From Pyricularia pennisetigena (taxonomy: Eukaryota; Ascomycota; Sordariomycetes; Magnaporthales; Pyriculariaceae), in NCBI RefSeq assembly GCF_004337985.1, contig NC_043741.1, positions 753,920 through 817,919 of the forward strand: a stretch of 64,000 bases of DNA, read 5' to 3'. Within the stretch, counting starts at the first letter, position 1, and each line of letters opens with the position of its first letter. A program made the translations under genes and the position numbers. A model generated the notes under the pieces. The model saw only the letters and a list, made by a program, of their open reading frames with translations. It did not search any database and was not told where the DNA came from. Positions 1 to 12,100 of this stretch are shown here, piece by piece.

Positions 1-810
1 TATCTCATAAGTCCTCGATATCTTGCGTGACGTGGGCTCATGAATAACGGGCCCGTCGGTTCGCCGCCTCTGTGCAGACTTGTTCTTTGATACAGACAAT
101 TCCGATCCACCCGTGGTTCGACGACGATTGCTAGGCGTCTTGACAGTTGGCGGAGAGCTCCCGCTCTGGAACGGGTTGTCGCTGGTGAAGGGGTTTCCGT
201 CGTCAACAACAACCTCCTCCTCCTCCTCCTCCTCGGAGAGCATATTGTAGTCGCTGCGCCGAGGCGATGCGAACAGGTTCTCTGTCCTCTCGACAGGCGC
301 CTCGAGCTTCACTGCCGGCGTGACGCTGCGCCGTGATGTTGCGCGGACCCCCAGCCGGTTGTCACCGTCGGTCTCCGTGTCTGAGGGTGCTTGGCGGCTA
401 ACGGATCGCACGGACCGCTTGCGGGGACTCAAAGGACGCTCGACCGACGGCATTAGACGCTCCGGTTCCTCCGACTCGCGCTTAACCCGGGAGGCTTTCC
501 TCGGCGACCTCGACCGTGTGGTGCGGGCGCGCGGCTCTGCATCAAAATCGTCCATGTCCTCCATCGAGGCAGAGTGCATCATTTGGGCATCTGTGATGCC
601 CATGCTCGAACGTTTTGCCCGCTCCCGCTTGGCCAGGATCTTGTGCGCCTGCGGGGCGACATGGTCGTTGAAGAGCTCGATCAGCTCACCCTTCTTCGCG
701 TTGGAGGGGAAAGGAATATTATAGGTGACCATGATGGAGCGCAGCCGGGGAATCGTCAGGGTACGAGGGTCGAACCCCGGCTGGAGGTAGTCGCTTTCTG
801 GGTCTGACAT
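1..810 (-). CDS. SRC1: Src1/Heh1-type inner nuclear membrane protein, N-terminal part (runs off left edge)
   Basis: This is the 5' end of a gene read leftward; one frame stays open from the ATG at 808-810 to base 1 (270 codons), so the C-terminal part lies outside the window. The N terminus carries a HeH/LEM-like helix-extension-helix domain at about residues 12-50 (key stretch LRSIMVTYNIPFPSNAKKGE), as in fungal Src1/Heh1/Heh2 proteins. These anchor chromatin, rDNA and subtelomeres to the inner nuclear membrane and help nuclear pore quality control. After it comes a basic Ser/Arg-rich linker and an acidic Glu run (coded by the repeated ctc triplets at 211-236) followed by DDGNPFTSDNPFQSG, typical of the family. 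The expected two membrane spans and MSC domain would be past the edge. The start is the only in-frame ATG before the HeH domain. Confidence 0.85.
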   Translation of the reverse strand, partial: MSDPESDYLQPGFDPRTLTIPRLRSIMVTYNIPFPSNAKKGELIELFNDHVAPQAHKILAKRERAKRSSMGITDAQMMHSASMEDMDDFDAEPRARTTRSRSPRKASRVKRESEEPERLMPSVERPLSPRKRSVRSVSRQAPSDTETDGDNRLGVRATSRRSVTPAVKLEAPVERTENLFASPRRSDYNMLSEEEEEEEVVVDDGNPFTSDNPFQSGSSPPTVKTPSNRRRTTGGSELSVSKNKSAQRRRTDGPVIHEPTSRKISRTYEI

Positions 811-2168
811 GGTGAGGATGTGAGGCGACCGAAATGTTGTCAGTGGACGGGATACTGAGGGCGGTGTGTTTGATTGAGTCTTTTTGTTTCTCCCCGGCCT
901 TTTTTTTTTTTTTCGACAAGCAGACCGAGACGGGAAGAGCAAGTCCTAGCCTAGACGGGAAAGAAAACCACCTCTCTGGTTCCGCTGAACAAGATCGACG
1001 CCAAATCAACGGCTGGTGTCGGGACCACAGGTTTACCCGAGCGCGCAGAGAAGCAAGTGGGCAGGCAGCACAAGTGGAAAAAAGAAGAAATACAAAAACC
1101 TGAGGCCACGTTGGAGATGGAAACCAAACTAAAATTTTAACCGGCCCGTGGTCTTGGATTCAATTCGCTGCTAGCAGGGCCCGTCTCATCTTGTTCAAGT
1201 GAAGGGTAAGAATGTCATCAAAAACTTGTGGATCAAATGGACCTCGAAAGGCAGCAGCTGCTGTGGCAACACATTTCCATTATTATGTGACGTGGAGTCT
1301 CTCTCATCACACCAATACCCACACATTAGAGGAAAGCTTGGACCACTTTGACTATTTAGCGTCTCAGCTTGGCTCGGCACGTGTCAGCTTGAGCTGGCAA
1401 GCTTGATAAGTTTGACCCTAACCCTGATTGCCTGTGATGTGGCAGTTGAGCTGAGCTAAAGAACCGGTGCCAACCAGTTTACAGAACAGAATCGATTAAT
1501 CGGCCTATCTAATCTACTTGCTCTAAGACCGAAAATGGAATTCCCATCGAAACACAAACACATCTTCTCTGCGTTGCTTCCATGCATGATTCCTTTACAG
1601 TGAAGGGGATTGTCACACACCAAAATGTCGTATTCATCCTCTCAGGCCATCTCCGCTCGGCCCCCCCTTTGCGACGTTGCTCTGCCTGAAACTTCCCATC
1701 TCTGCTCAGCGTTTGCTTGCTTCTTCTCACCAGGCACGAAAGACGGGTTCCTGCTGGTACCAAATATTTTGTTTGTTGCTTCTGCCCCGGGTGAGAGGGT
1801 AAATGACGATGCACAACGGGTTCCGACTCTTTTCTGGCGCCATTTTCCCTTGACCTCCTTCCTCTCATTTTGTCCTTTGCCCTTGTTCGAAGAAAGTGCT
1901 TCCTTCCCAAGACTGACTCACTCAACTCACTTGGTATTCCAGTTCCCATCTGCTGTCTTTTTAAATATCCCAATTATAGGTCACTCCCTACCTAGACGTC
2001 AAGCGACATTTCCCAAGTCAGTCAATCAGATTAGACACATCAGACTATATCTTCCTCCCTTACTGTTTATACCCGCAAGATTACAGTATTGCACCTTTCT
2101 ACAACGACCGCAGTCATACCAGCTTAATGCAGAAACATCCGCTATCATCCCGCTCAAACACCGCAGAC
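811..2168. other. Divergent intergenic region between SRC1 and the DUF3074 gene
   Basis: This spacer must hold both promoters. I see a T run near 900-914, CT-rich stretches from about 1840 to 2110 typical of fungal 5' leaders, and one CCCTAACCCT telobox-like site at 1416-1425. No open frame here shows protein-like composition or family motifs. Confidence 0.6.
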
Positions 2169-3140
2169 ATGTCCAACGACCAGCTGGGACCCAAGGTACG
2201 CCTATGGGGCATCGCCGATCGCATCGCCTTTGAACAGCACCCGGATCAGCACGTTCCCCCGCTCGTCAGCCACATCGTGACCGAGGCCGCCCGCTTCATC
2301 AACACGGCGGCGCCCAAGGATTCAACGACTCCGATGCTGTTCAAGCACAAGTCTCGCAAGACGCCATCCGGGAGCACCGCCCCGGTCGTTGTTTCGACCC
2401 GCTCCATTCCCAAGGCCGTCCTGGACCGCATTCACCGTGAAAACCCATCGATCGACCGCCGTGGCGTCAAGTCAGAGACGTGGGTGTGCCGCCGCTCGGT
2501 GCACGAGGACTCGCCCATCCGCGGCACCGCCTCGTGGCCCGAGTTCCGCGATTGCCTCAAGGACCGCCACGCCGAGACGGAGAAGGCCTTCACGCCCACC
2601 ATGGTCGCCCACCAGACTGTCCAGGAGCACCTGGTAGTGCGTGATATGGAGCCCGTCACGGTCGACGGCTTGCGCTATGGCGACTTTACCTGCGCCACCG
2701 AGGGGGTACGCCACAAGGTCGCCCCCTGCATCCTGCAGGACCGTGTCTTCTTTGTCCTGCAGATCACGTGCAGCGTCCTCGATGAAGAAAACGCCACAAC
2801 GGCCGCCCACGAGTTCCTCGTAGTCAATATACCCATGGCTGATCACCCAGACTCGCTCGATCCCCAGGCCCTTTACCGCGGCGCCACTCTCGGTGCCTAC
2901 ACCAGCGTTGAACGTATCCGTATCCTGCCAGTGGGCCACGAGGACGCCGGCAAGATTGAGTGGATTATGGCCACGGCGTCGGACGCCAAGGGAATTCTTC
3001 CGCGCTTCGCTCAGGACCTTGCCATCCCCGATCAGATCGTAAAGGACGTGCCCCTGTTTTTCAATTGGATTGATGGGCAGAGGGCTGCAGGGGCTCCCGA
3101 GGAACCCATGTTGGAGGCCCTGCCCGAGCCGCCTCGGTGA
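2169..3140 (+). CDS. DUF3074 (START-like) domain protein
   Basis: Single-exon gene of 323 codons. The C-terminal part has the signature of the fungal DUF3074 family, a START/SRPBCC-like fold thought to hold a hydrophobic ligand: WIMATASDAKGILPRFAQ, then IPDQIVKDVPLFFNWID at the end. The N-terminal half holds two Trp/Arg-rich blocks (SETWVCRRSVHEDSPIRGTA and SWPEFRDCLKDRHAETEKAF) that usually start the domain. No signal peptide or membrane span is visible, so it is probably cytosolic. I chose the ATG at 2169 because it has a purine at -3; an in-frame ATG at 2127 would add 14 residues but has a poor context. The real substrate is unknown. The gene converges with the GT23-like gene downstream. 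Confidence 0.75.
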   Translation: MSNDQLGPKVRLWGIADRIAFEQHPDQHVPPLVSHIVTEAARFINTAAPKDSTTPMLFKHKSRKTPSGSTAPVVVSTRSIPKAVLDRIHRENPSIDRRGVKSETWVCRRSVHEDSPIRGTASWPEFRDCLKDRHAETEKAFTPTMVAHQTVQEHLVVRDMEPVTVDGLRYGDFTCATEGVRHKVAPCILQDRVFFVLQITCSVLDEENATTAAHEFLVVNIPMADHPDSLDPQALYRGATLGAYTSVERIRILPVGHEDAGKIEWIMATASDAKGILPRFAQDLAIPDQIVKDVPLFFNWIDGQRAAGAPEEPMLEALPEPPR

Positions 3141-3871
3141 GCGAGTCCATGGCAAGATGTTTTGGACCGGCTCATGACTTGGTTTTCTGTTTGGTTCGGC
3201 TCTGCCAATTTCTTTGTTTGTTCACCATTTTTTCATCTTTTTTTTTCTCCTTCTTATGCTTCTCCCTTTTCTTAATCATTCCGCATCGGTGCTGATAGGG
3301 ATTCAAAAGTAATATACCTTCCACAATCAATTTGTTTACTGCTTTCTCTGTTTTGTTTTAGTGGTATGGTGTTGTGGGTGGCTCGACTTTGTTACTCTGG
3401 TAGTGGTGAGGAATGCAACATATGACGGTTGACCTCCAGGTTGAATGATTTCCCATAAACCAACACGGGCTCAAATGCAATATGTGACTCAATCTCGCAA
3501 GGCTCTGTGTCTATTGTGACAATAAGTTCCAGCTTGATCCAACATACATCCACTACCCTTTGTAAAGCCAAATATGAATAAGAGACATAAGGAACTTGAA
3601 TCGGTTATGGTGATTATTGATGTAATTCAAAGTAAAAAAAGTCAAGGAAATTTGATTGTATAAGCGAATGCTAACACCGTAGTAGTAGATGTTGTGGTAT
3701 CAAAAGAAATGCCCCAAAACCCCGATCATCAAACGCCGTCCCAACGCAAATGCCATGGGAAAATGCTCAGACGCTATTTTTGTTTGTTATCGTGTATTTC
3801 TTTTTTTTTTCTTTTTCTCTCTCCCTCCCCGAGTCGAGCCTTGTACGGGCCCCCCTCCTGGTGTAGATGGG
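3141..3871. other. Convergent 3' spacer
   Basis: AT-rich, with T runs near 3237-3247 and 3801-3811. It holds the 3' ends of two convergent genes. No coding signal was seen. Confidence 0.6.
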
Positions 3872-5650
3872 TCACCAAGTGCCACCACCCCACCCATAAT
3901 CACCATCGATGTTAACCCACTTGCCGTTCTCAAACGCCCTTTCCCAACCCATCATGACGCCCAGGAGCCGACATCCCATGGCGCTGACGGTGCACACAAC
4001 GGCGTCGCTCGCGTCCGCGAGTACGGCAAGGTCCATCATGTAGGCACGGCCCATGTAGCTTCTCAGCCGTGCCGTGTCCGCTGATGGAGATGCGGCGCCC
4101 TTGGTGGCCATGACAGCCTGCTTGTGCGACGAGTGCGCCGCGCTGGTGCTTGACAGACCCAAGTTCCAGAACATGGCGGCGAAGAAGCCGCCTTCCCAGC
4201 CAAACGTGTCATCAACGAATTTGTGCATGACCCCTCGGTTGCTGTTCGGGTTGACCTGCTGGATCGCTGTTTTGCTCGCAAGTTTAATGAGCTCCTGAGC
4301 ACGGGCTGTGCCGGAGAAGTCGTCGCTTTCGTAGACCATCGGGTCATCCGATGCCAGGATCTTGACTGACTGCTTTTCGTTGCCAGCCAAAAGCTTCTTC
4401 GCCATCTCTGCATAGGCCGTGAAAGGCAGATACGAGTCGCGGTACTGGTACTCGAGCGGGTGTCTGTCGCCGCGTCGAACATGCAAACCAACAACGAGGC
4501 CATCACGCTGGCCGGGCAGTGCACGAGTCTGGCCACGCAACTCTGCAGTACGCTTCTTTACATATTCGGTATCCTGTGCGTTGAGGTGGAATAGAGCTTC
4601 GTATCCGGTCCTGGCAAGATCAAAACGCTCCCGCTGTCGGTCCGAGGACATCTGCTCAACAGGGCCCGTGGATGGCTGCTCACCCAGCGACGCTGAAACG
4701 TATCCCTCAACCGTGGCGAAGTTGACAAGAAGGTGCCGCGCCTGATATGGACACGGCAGAATTTCGTGTTTCCTTGGAGCACGGCATCCTGCTTCCGGGG
4801 CTTTGTTGAAAATATCGGTATATTTCCCGTACGCCCACCGGGTGTCGTCAACGAAAAAGGCACGCCCTTGGCGCTGTGCCAGTCCATACGCAGTCCACAT
4901 CATCATAAGGGACTTCCCGATCCCCGCATCGGTCGACTCAAGCACGTACGTCAAACTAGACGTACAGACAGGTGTCTCTCCCTTCTGATATCCAACGGCA
5001 GCACCAGGAAGTAGCTTGGCCGCCTCGGCTTCTTCGACATCCACAAAGTGCGCATCTCCAGATACGAGTTTCGACGGGTTATGGTGCGAAGTATCCGCTG
5101 CCCGCCCTGGGTTGTGCAGATCATTGACACGCATCGAAACTCCACGGCACATCGACACCATGTCGGCGTAGCCCTGCATAGATAGCGGGAATGGCTGCTC
5201 AAGCGGAATGAAGACGGTCCATTTCGGGTTCCCGCGCTTGTCGTGAAAAACGATTGGTGTGGGAAAGTCGGGCAATCCCGCCTGGCCAACCATTTCAAAC
5301 TGCTCTGGTTCGGGCTCCAGCCAGGGGATGGTGACTCTAGAGCCACAGACGGCAGTTATAGAAAAGTAAACCATACCCACGGCCACCGCTACAAATAGCA
5401 GCGTCTTGAAAACACGACTCGGCCTCGGCGGATTGGAGGCCTTCCTCGGTCGCGGAGGCACGAGAGTGGGTAACCTCGGCGATGGTGGTGGCGAGGCAAA
5501 AACAAGGTGGTTGAAGCTGAAGCGCGAAGAGGTGGAAGACAAAGGTCCCTTTTCGCCTTGGTAGGACGCTGCTCTCCTCAAGTTGAGTCTGGGCGGCACC
5601 ACCATCATCTTGGAATGGGTGGCGCCGCTGAGGTCCAACGTAGGAGGCAT
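3872..5650 (-). CDS. Type II membrane protein, alpha-1,6-fucosyltransferase (GT23)-like
   Basis: Uninterrupted frame of 592 residues. A short basic, Pro-rich cytosolic tail (1-80) precedes one membrane span at about 82-101 (VFKTLLFVAVAVGMVYFSIT), the layout of a Golgi type II glycosyltransferase. The lumenal part resembles FUT8-type GT23 enzymes: a donor-side helix region (GIGKSLMMMWTAYGLAQRQG, about 243-262) followed by a Trp/Tyr block (RWAYGKYTDIF), then the nucleotide-sugar motif HVRRGD at 390-395, where FUT8 has HVRRTD, then an ILASDDPMVYE strand and a late block with VVCTVSAMGCRLLGVMMGW. In GT23 the second Arg of HVRR contacts GDP-fucose. The family match is inferred from these motifs; the acceptor may differ from the chitobiose core used by animals. 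Ends with YGWGGGTW. Confidence 0.7.
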   Translation of the reverse strand: MPPTLDLSGATHSKMMVVPPRLNLRRAASYQGEKGPLSSTSSRFSFNHLVFASPPPSPRLPTLVPPRPRKASNPPRPSRVFKTLLFVAVAVGMVYFSITAVCGSRVTIPWLEPEPEQFEMVGQAGLPDFPTPIVFHDKRGNPKWTVFIPLEQPFPLSMQGYADMVSMCRGVSMRVNDLHNPGRAADTSHHNPSKLVSGDAHFVDVEEAEAAKLLPGAAVGYQKGETPVCTSSLTYVLESTDAGIGKSLMMMWTAYGLAQRQGRAFFVDDTRWAYGKYTDIFNKAPEAGCRAPRKHEILPCPYQARHLLVNFATVEGYVSASLGEQPSTGPVEQMSSDRQRERFDLARTGYEALFHLNAQDTEYVKKRTAELRGQTRALPGQRDGLVVGLHVRRGDRHPLEYQYRDSYLPFTAYAEMAKKLLAGNEKQSVKILASDDPMVYESDDFSGTARAQELIKLASKTAIQQVNPNSNRGVMHKFVDDTFGWEGGFFAAMFWNLGLSSTSAAHSSHKQAVMATKGAASPSADTARLRSYMGRAYMMDLAVLADASDAVVCTVSAMGCRLLGVMMGWERAFENGKWVNIDGDYGWGGGTW

Positions 5651-7655
5651 TTTGAGCGCTTGATGTGCTTGTATGGTTTCAATGTCGAAACTAGGTGTCC
5701 CAAAATAACGACTTCCTGGTTATATCCTGGATGCAAGCCCAAGGATCCCAAACAGTCGGTCCTCAGTGGAGACCATAGACTGTTGGAGGAATTGCTTTCC
5801 TCGAGTGGGATGGAAAGACAAAGAGGTTCAAGGCTGTGTTGCAGTGTTGGGGGAAAGGGTTGATAAAAAAAAAAAAATAAGACAAACGTCGAACCTGTCG
5901 AACAAAAACAAGGATTTGTCTGTCAAAAGTCAGACCAAGAGCTGCAGCCGATCCTGTCCCGCACGCGCATCCCAATCTCAGGCAATACCAAAGGTTAAGA
6001 CCGAGAAAAGCAGTCGGTGGGGGACGAGAAAGGTTTGTTTGCTAATAGTAGGATGTGCGTGATTCAAGCAGCATTAGGCAACTTAGACAAGGGAACCGAT
6101 AGCTAAAACGTCATCGTCAAGGGAACACTCTCTTAGACATTCAGGGATCCCCCGCAAAGTACAAATAGAAATTACAGTAAGGGAGAGAAAGAAAATGGAA
6201 ACCTAATGGCAGAGTAGGATCCCGTCGGGACCTGGTCGTGTTTTGCCCACTGTCGTTTTGTGTATGATGGGCTTTTTGCGGCAGTTGGTCAACTGCAAGC
6301 CTGTCACGGACCCGAAGAGAGGGGTCTAATATCCCGACAACAAAAGCATGTGGGGGAGCAAGCCTGTAATAGATCAACGTTGTACTATAGGGTAGGTAGT
6401 AGGTAGTAGGGCTGGCTGACGTGTGCGGAAATGAGACGATGGATCTAGGGGTTCGTTGTCCAGTAGTTACGAGTTGGGATGGCAGCTCGGGCAAGTCAAT
6501 GCCCATTGGGATGAAAGGAAATAAGAGTGCTAGGTCTAATAAGTATACGAGAGGGGAAAAAGATAGTTCCGTCTAGCACAGGAAAAGAAAAACATTAACA
6601 ACAAAAGTGCCTCGTAGCACACAGAAGGGTTGTTCAATGTTTACTTCCTGTACATGTAGGCATTTTCCCTCGAGGGCGCTGTCATGTCTGCAGTACTGTA
6701 TTAACCCAACAAAAGCAAGCGAAGGAAAAATACAACCGAAGATCCCGTCCCGCTTTCTCTCTCCAAAAGGGCAGGAGCCGGAGAAGATCCAAATAGGAAG
6801 ATCCGCAAAGGGTCTTGCCGAGCTGGTTGGTCAGCGGATGTGAATGAGCCAAAGAGTGGGCTCACAGCAGATCACCATTCACCAGCTTGACCAGCCAAAT
6901 GCACCCCCCTGCAATTCTGAAACGTTCTTAACAGAAATAGACCCGGGGGTTGGGAGGAGGGGGGTTCCTGGTCGATCTTTCCTGTTGTTCATCTGACCAA
7001 GCCGTGCCTTTCCAATTGGAGGCGAAAGAAATCTGACTACCAGCTGCAACTGCAATGCATTTTGCCGGTCCAGGAATAGCTCTCGTCTGATGGAAAGGAG
7101 GCGCCGGGCGAACAAGCCAAGAAACAGATTACCCCAGGTTAGGGATACACTACCGTATAATACATTGTGCGTGGGTTACCACCCGAATACCTACCCAACC
7201 TAATAAACTTGGAATACGCGGGCCGGCCGATTTCTGGATGTTTGTTCGTAATTGACAAGAAAAAAAAGAAGAAAAAAAAGCGCGCTGTCCAGGTTACCAT
7301 GCATTGCATGCCTCGCGTACCTCATGCCTTGGAACATAATGTCTTAAAACAGCACGAACTGACAAACTTAGAAACTCAACTGTAAACTGCGTCAGTGCAA
7401 ACGAAACAGACGCGAGAAGACAAAAAAGAAAGGAAAAATAAGGGGGACAATGATGAAGAATGAGGAAGCCTAATAAAAATACCAAAGCCCTTTCTTTTCC
7501 AAGTTCCCTCTTACGGTTTCACAATGTCTCGGTTCCCGATTGCGTCGCTACCGATCAGACACGCCAGTGGCTTGCACCAAGTTGGTTGACGGCTTTTATG
7601 TGAGACAAGGTCGCACCAAGTAAAAACCGCCCCTCTAAAAGCGGCCCCTCTCGAG

Positions 7656-7678
7656 TCTCGCCTCTCTCTCTCTCTCTA

Positions 7679-7709
<31 letters not shown>
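7656..7709. repeat. CT microsatellite followed by T29 homopolymer
   Basis: A (CT)n stretch at about 7659-7677 runs directly into 29 consecutive T at 7681-7709. Simple repeat; no target-site duplication recognised around it. Confidence 0.95.
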
Positions 7710-8162
7710 CTCGTTCTGTGCAAGTATTTGAAAGACTGAAAGCTGTGAACAGAAACAAAACCAAGTCCCGGCAACGCACCCGAGGGAAGACACACAAGAA
7801 AAAAAAAAGAAAAAAAAAGGGGGAGTGGAATGCGCATCATCACTCTTTGTAGAAACCTAACACCAGGCTAGCCACAGGGTTAATGAAAATTAGGCTCTTT
7901 GCCCCAAACGGCACCATTTTTTATGTTCTGCGACGGCTACTGCTGGCTGATCGCTCACCACAAGAGGCAAATAATGGTCGGGCAAGTCAGTAGTTTTTGT
8001 CCGGTCGTATCGTTACACGGACGACGAGGCGATCTATCTACAACAAAACAATTTATCAACGTGTCGCATATAGTCATTTTACCTGAAGCGGTCGTCAGTG
8101 GCGAAACCTGGATTTTGTTTTCTTTTGTGCCTCCCTAGCACATATATGAGCCCGATATAGGT

Positions 8163-8187
8163 AAAAAAAAAAAAAAAAAAAAAAAAA
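8163..8187. repeat. A25 homopolymer
   Basis: Twenty-five consecutive A, with no recognisable mobile element upstream of it. Confidence 0.95.
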
Positions 8188-9133
8188 TTGCTCCACCCTC
8201 TACATACGCTCGTTGCCGAACTCCCGCATCCGTCCCGTCCAACCTCCCCGGACCGCATGCTTGTTTGTTGCCACTAAATATTCAAGAGGTCACTTGCCAA
8301 TTGATTACTCAGTGCCGCCGCCCTGGACTTTGCCGGATCCTACCAACAGATAGATGATATTAATCCTGCAAAGTACAAAGAGGACAATGCACAACCTGCA
8401 GGGGTGAATTTGATAATGAGTGTCAAGTATTACCTTAGCTATGTGAAGCCTCGGAAGCGCGAGGGAGAGCGCACAAACATGTTATTAGTACGATACGCAA
8501 CCTGAAAGTGATTCTCTTTTTTTGTTTTTCATCTCGCTCTGTCGCTCTTTCCTACGTTCTTTACAAAGGTTTGCCTCCCAAACAACCAAAACTTGCGACA
8601 CTACCCCCCATCATGTAAAGCTCTACTGCACCCCTATGTAAGCGTGGATATATATAATACAGCCCAACGTTTGCAAATAAAAAAAAGAGAGCATGTCCGA
8701 AGAGACTGACATTAAGACGAAAAGACACAACCAAACAAGAATGAAAGTCAGGGAAAGACCCAAGGAAAAGATCTTAGGTCGGGTATAGGAACGACACCAG
8801 CCAGCGAACGACAAAGAAAATACCGACATAAAGAAAGAATATATAGCCGCCAGCTGGTATCAAGAAAAACTGAAACAATCCAAGCCCAAGGATAGGAATA
8901 AAACTCCAGATCAATAAGTCATCCCAGGGAAGAAAAAAAAACAGCACCACACCTTTGTTTTTTCTTTTTTAAAAGACAGCCCTTTAATGTTTGTGCCAGG
9001 AGAAGGAAATAAGGTGAACCCGCGGGGGTAGAATCTGAGAGAGAGTAGAGTCCTCTCGAGAAAAAGTGAAAATGGTATGAAATGAAAAAGAAAAAGCTAC
9101 CAGGTCAAGCAGTCCCGTGAAGCAATACATGCT

Positions 9134-12100
9134 TCAGACCTGCAAAGCCAATGCGGGCTTTGGTTCATGCATAAGCTGGTCATCCGCTGCGATGGCAGGG
9201 GCTTTCCGTTGTTCGCTGGCAATTCTGACGCTGCCACGCACGCCACGGACGATTTGGCCACTCTCGACACGATCCTGAATCTGCACAGAGAAAACCTTAT
9301 CAGTAGTGTCCGAGGTCGAGCCGACACAAGTTCGTAAAGGCGTAGGCTGTTGGCAATAAATTCATACCATCTCATCAAGTATACGGCTCATTTCGTCCAC
9401 GCTCTTTGTCCGCTTCCTAATCCCAGACATTTGGCGAGCAAGCGAGGGCGGTGACGGCGCTGCTTCACTTGGTGGTGACCCGAGAGGTGATCTCGATTTC
9501 GCTGGCCCTTCTATGATCTGTGATGTACGCGCCTCGCTGGGCGATTTTGCACTGCCGTCCATGATCTGTGATGTCCGCATCTCGGCGCGTGAGTCGACTC
9601 GGTCCGCGTTGTCCCTGGACCGCGCGGCGCTCCGCAGTGCACTCAACATCCGATCCTTGTCATCCAAACGAGCACGAAGCTCGGCAATCTCGGCATCCTT
9701 CTCCTTGATGACGGTCGCTACGCTGTGGTCCTCACCGACCATGATGCCTTTGGAACCCCCAATACCGATTGATGCCCGTGCTGAACTTGTCCTCCTAGCC
9801 TGTAGCAAGCGCTTCTCCAGCGTCGCGATGTACCGGTTCTTGTCCGTCAGATCGGCCTGCAGCGCTCGGTTCTGAGCCGCCAGAGATGCTATTCCGTCTC
9901 CGTATTCGCCGTGGCTGTCCTCTTCCTCAACATTCATCTCCCCCACGCTGCTCGACACCCGCCGGCTGCTGGTGCGTCGACCAAGGGTAGAAGAAGATGA
10001 TGTCATTGACGATGTCCTCTCCAGAAGGGATCGTCCGCTTGTTGTCCCCATTGACCTGACCGAGACGAGCGACGATCGAGGGTGCATTCCCAACGAGCTG
10101 TATGACCCGTTCGAGTTGACACCTGTCGATTTGGAGCTCAGAATCAGCCTATTCAGATGGTCTATCCTCTCCTTGAGAGCTGTGCGTGCGAGTTGCATTT
10201 CGAGAAGTTGTTCCTCGTGGCGATGCTCGGCTTCTTTTTCGCGTGCCTTTTCCTCCTCGGCGTCTTTTGCCTTGTACTCATCGGTCTCCTTGCCCTTGTT
10301 CTTTGCTTGTGAATTCAACTGAGACTTGAGCTCTTGGATTTCCATACGGTATCTTTCGAGCAGAACTCTCGCGCCACCCTCACCACCTGCTCCTAGAGCT
10401 TCCTCAGCCTTCTTCGCATGACTGACGATACTGTTCTTGGCGCGTGCTGCGAACTTGAGTGTATTGATCGTCTCACTGACGTGCGTGTTACCTCCGGCCA
10501 TGCTACCAGCAGCGCCAATTTGGATCGTGCAGAGGATGCTGACAAGTGAATTTCCGGAGAGGGCTCCTTGCAATAGCCTGGTCAGCTTGCTGTCTCGGTA
10601 TGGAAGATGCTTGCCATCCTTGTCGATCTTTCCGTCCTTGTCCTTGTATTCGGACAGTTTCGAGATGACGGTGCCCAGAGTCAGCAAACTCTTGTTGATA
10701 TGCGAGCCTTCAGTACGGCGCTCCTTGCTCTCGGCAGCCTTTTCGGAGCCTGCCAAGTCGATCAAGCTCAAAGTGGACACGCGTACGCCGCCGGGGAGCA
10801 TGCCGGACCGCTTGCTGTCGCCACCCGTCGAAGAAGAACCCGGTACCCGTTCCCGACTTTCCACAACAATCTGTACGACAGCGTGACTTCGAGAACTCCT
10901 GGCGTTGAACTGTGTGCTGGCCGTCCTGCGTGCCTGGTCACCACGTGCAATGACACGCAACAGCTGGGTCGGACTTTGCACAATTTCCTCCTTGAGCGGA
11001 CTGGCATAGACTCCACGCTTGCTGTCCTCACGCAACTTGATCTCCTCTTGAGCTGCGTTACCGCCAACCCCGCTACCGGTGGGCATGCTGAGAAGATCAT
11101 GGATCTTTTCATTGTAGATCTCGAGGTAGCTGACGCGTAGCAGAAACTCCCTCGAGGGCGTCTCTCGAATGTACGAGAAAATGTCCGTAATCGCTAGTGG
11201 AATAACACCAGGCGACGAAGCAGTACCCTGCATGGAGAAAGTCTTTCCAGTACCCGTCATTCCGTACGCAAACACCGTGCCGTGGTAGCCCTCCATTACT
11301 CTCCTAACCAAGCGCTTGGCGCTGTGATCATACACCTTTGAATTGTCGTCATGCGTCGCGAAAACGTTATCTGCATAGCTGGTCAGTAAAAACCCACCAA
11401 AAGCTGGGGTTCTTCCGAGTAACATACCGTAAAAGTAATCACCGCCCTCCTTGCCGCGATATGAAATGAGCGATTTTCTTCCATCGACCAACCATTCTCC
11501 CTCTGTCCTCCCGTGATCATTAGAGCCTGCATCAGGTCGTACCCTGACGCTGACTATCACATTTCCCTTGCCATCCATCTTTGATGTTCTCTTGCTTTCG
11601 CCTCCGGCGCCTGGCTTGTTTTGCGTCCCATCTGTCACATCGTCGTACTGCGTCGCCGAGGTTGAATATGAGTCTTGTGCAGATGAGCTTCGACTTTGTG
11701 GTGGCGATCCTACACTGATGAAGCCATCCGAGCTCCTGGCCCCGGCGTTACGGACAGACTTTATCCCTTCCGAGCCGTTTAGCAGGCTTGGCGTGTTGCC
11801 TGAGTTATGGATATCTGCACCTGCCGCGGTTTTCGGCCTTCGAGAGGCCGATGCGCCACTGGAGAGGGGACTAGGCGGAAGGCTGGCACGACCGCTGTCG
11901 CCACGAGGAGGTTGAGGAAACGAGTTGATGCTGACCGTCTTGCGAATGGTCTTGGTTCCCGGAGTAACAATACCGGAGACCGATCGCGGTTGTGGTAACG
12001 CAGTCGTTGGGGCGGGCGTTGAGGGAGGGAGAAATGAAGTCGATGGAGCGCGCAGGCCGCTCCTAGGTGTGCTGCTGGCTGAACGTGAGGGAGCGACGAT

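Larger units (their letters stand above)
5651..9133. other. Gene-poor region between two minus-strand genes
   Basis: No credible gene found in 3.5 kb. It holds the promoter of the GT23-like gene at its left end and the 3' region of the kinesin gene at its right end. Longer frames in it (for example 6141-6506 on the minus strand) have random composition. Several homopolymer tracts occur here: 7681-7709 (T29, next to a CT repeat), 7800-7818 (A-rich) and 8163-8187 (A25). A gene with many short exons could have been missed. Confidence 0.5.

Noticed and set aside
2472..3155. 227-codon minus-strand frame opposite the DUF3074 gene
   Set aside because: The plus strand carries the DUF3074 signature; the minus product has shadow-like Gly/Arg/Val composition.
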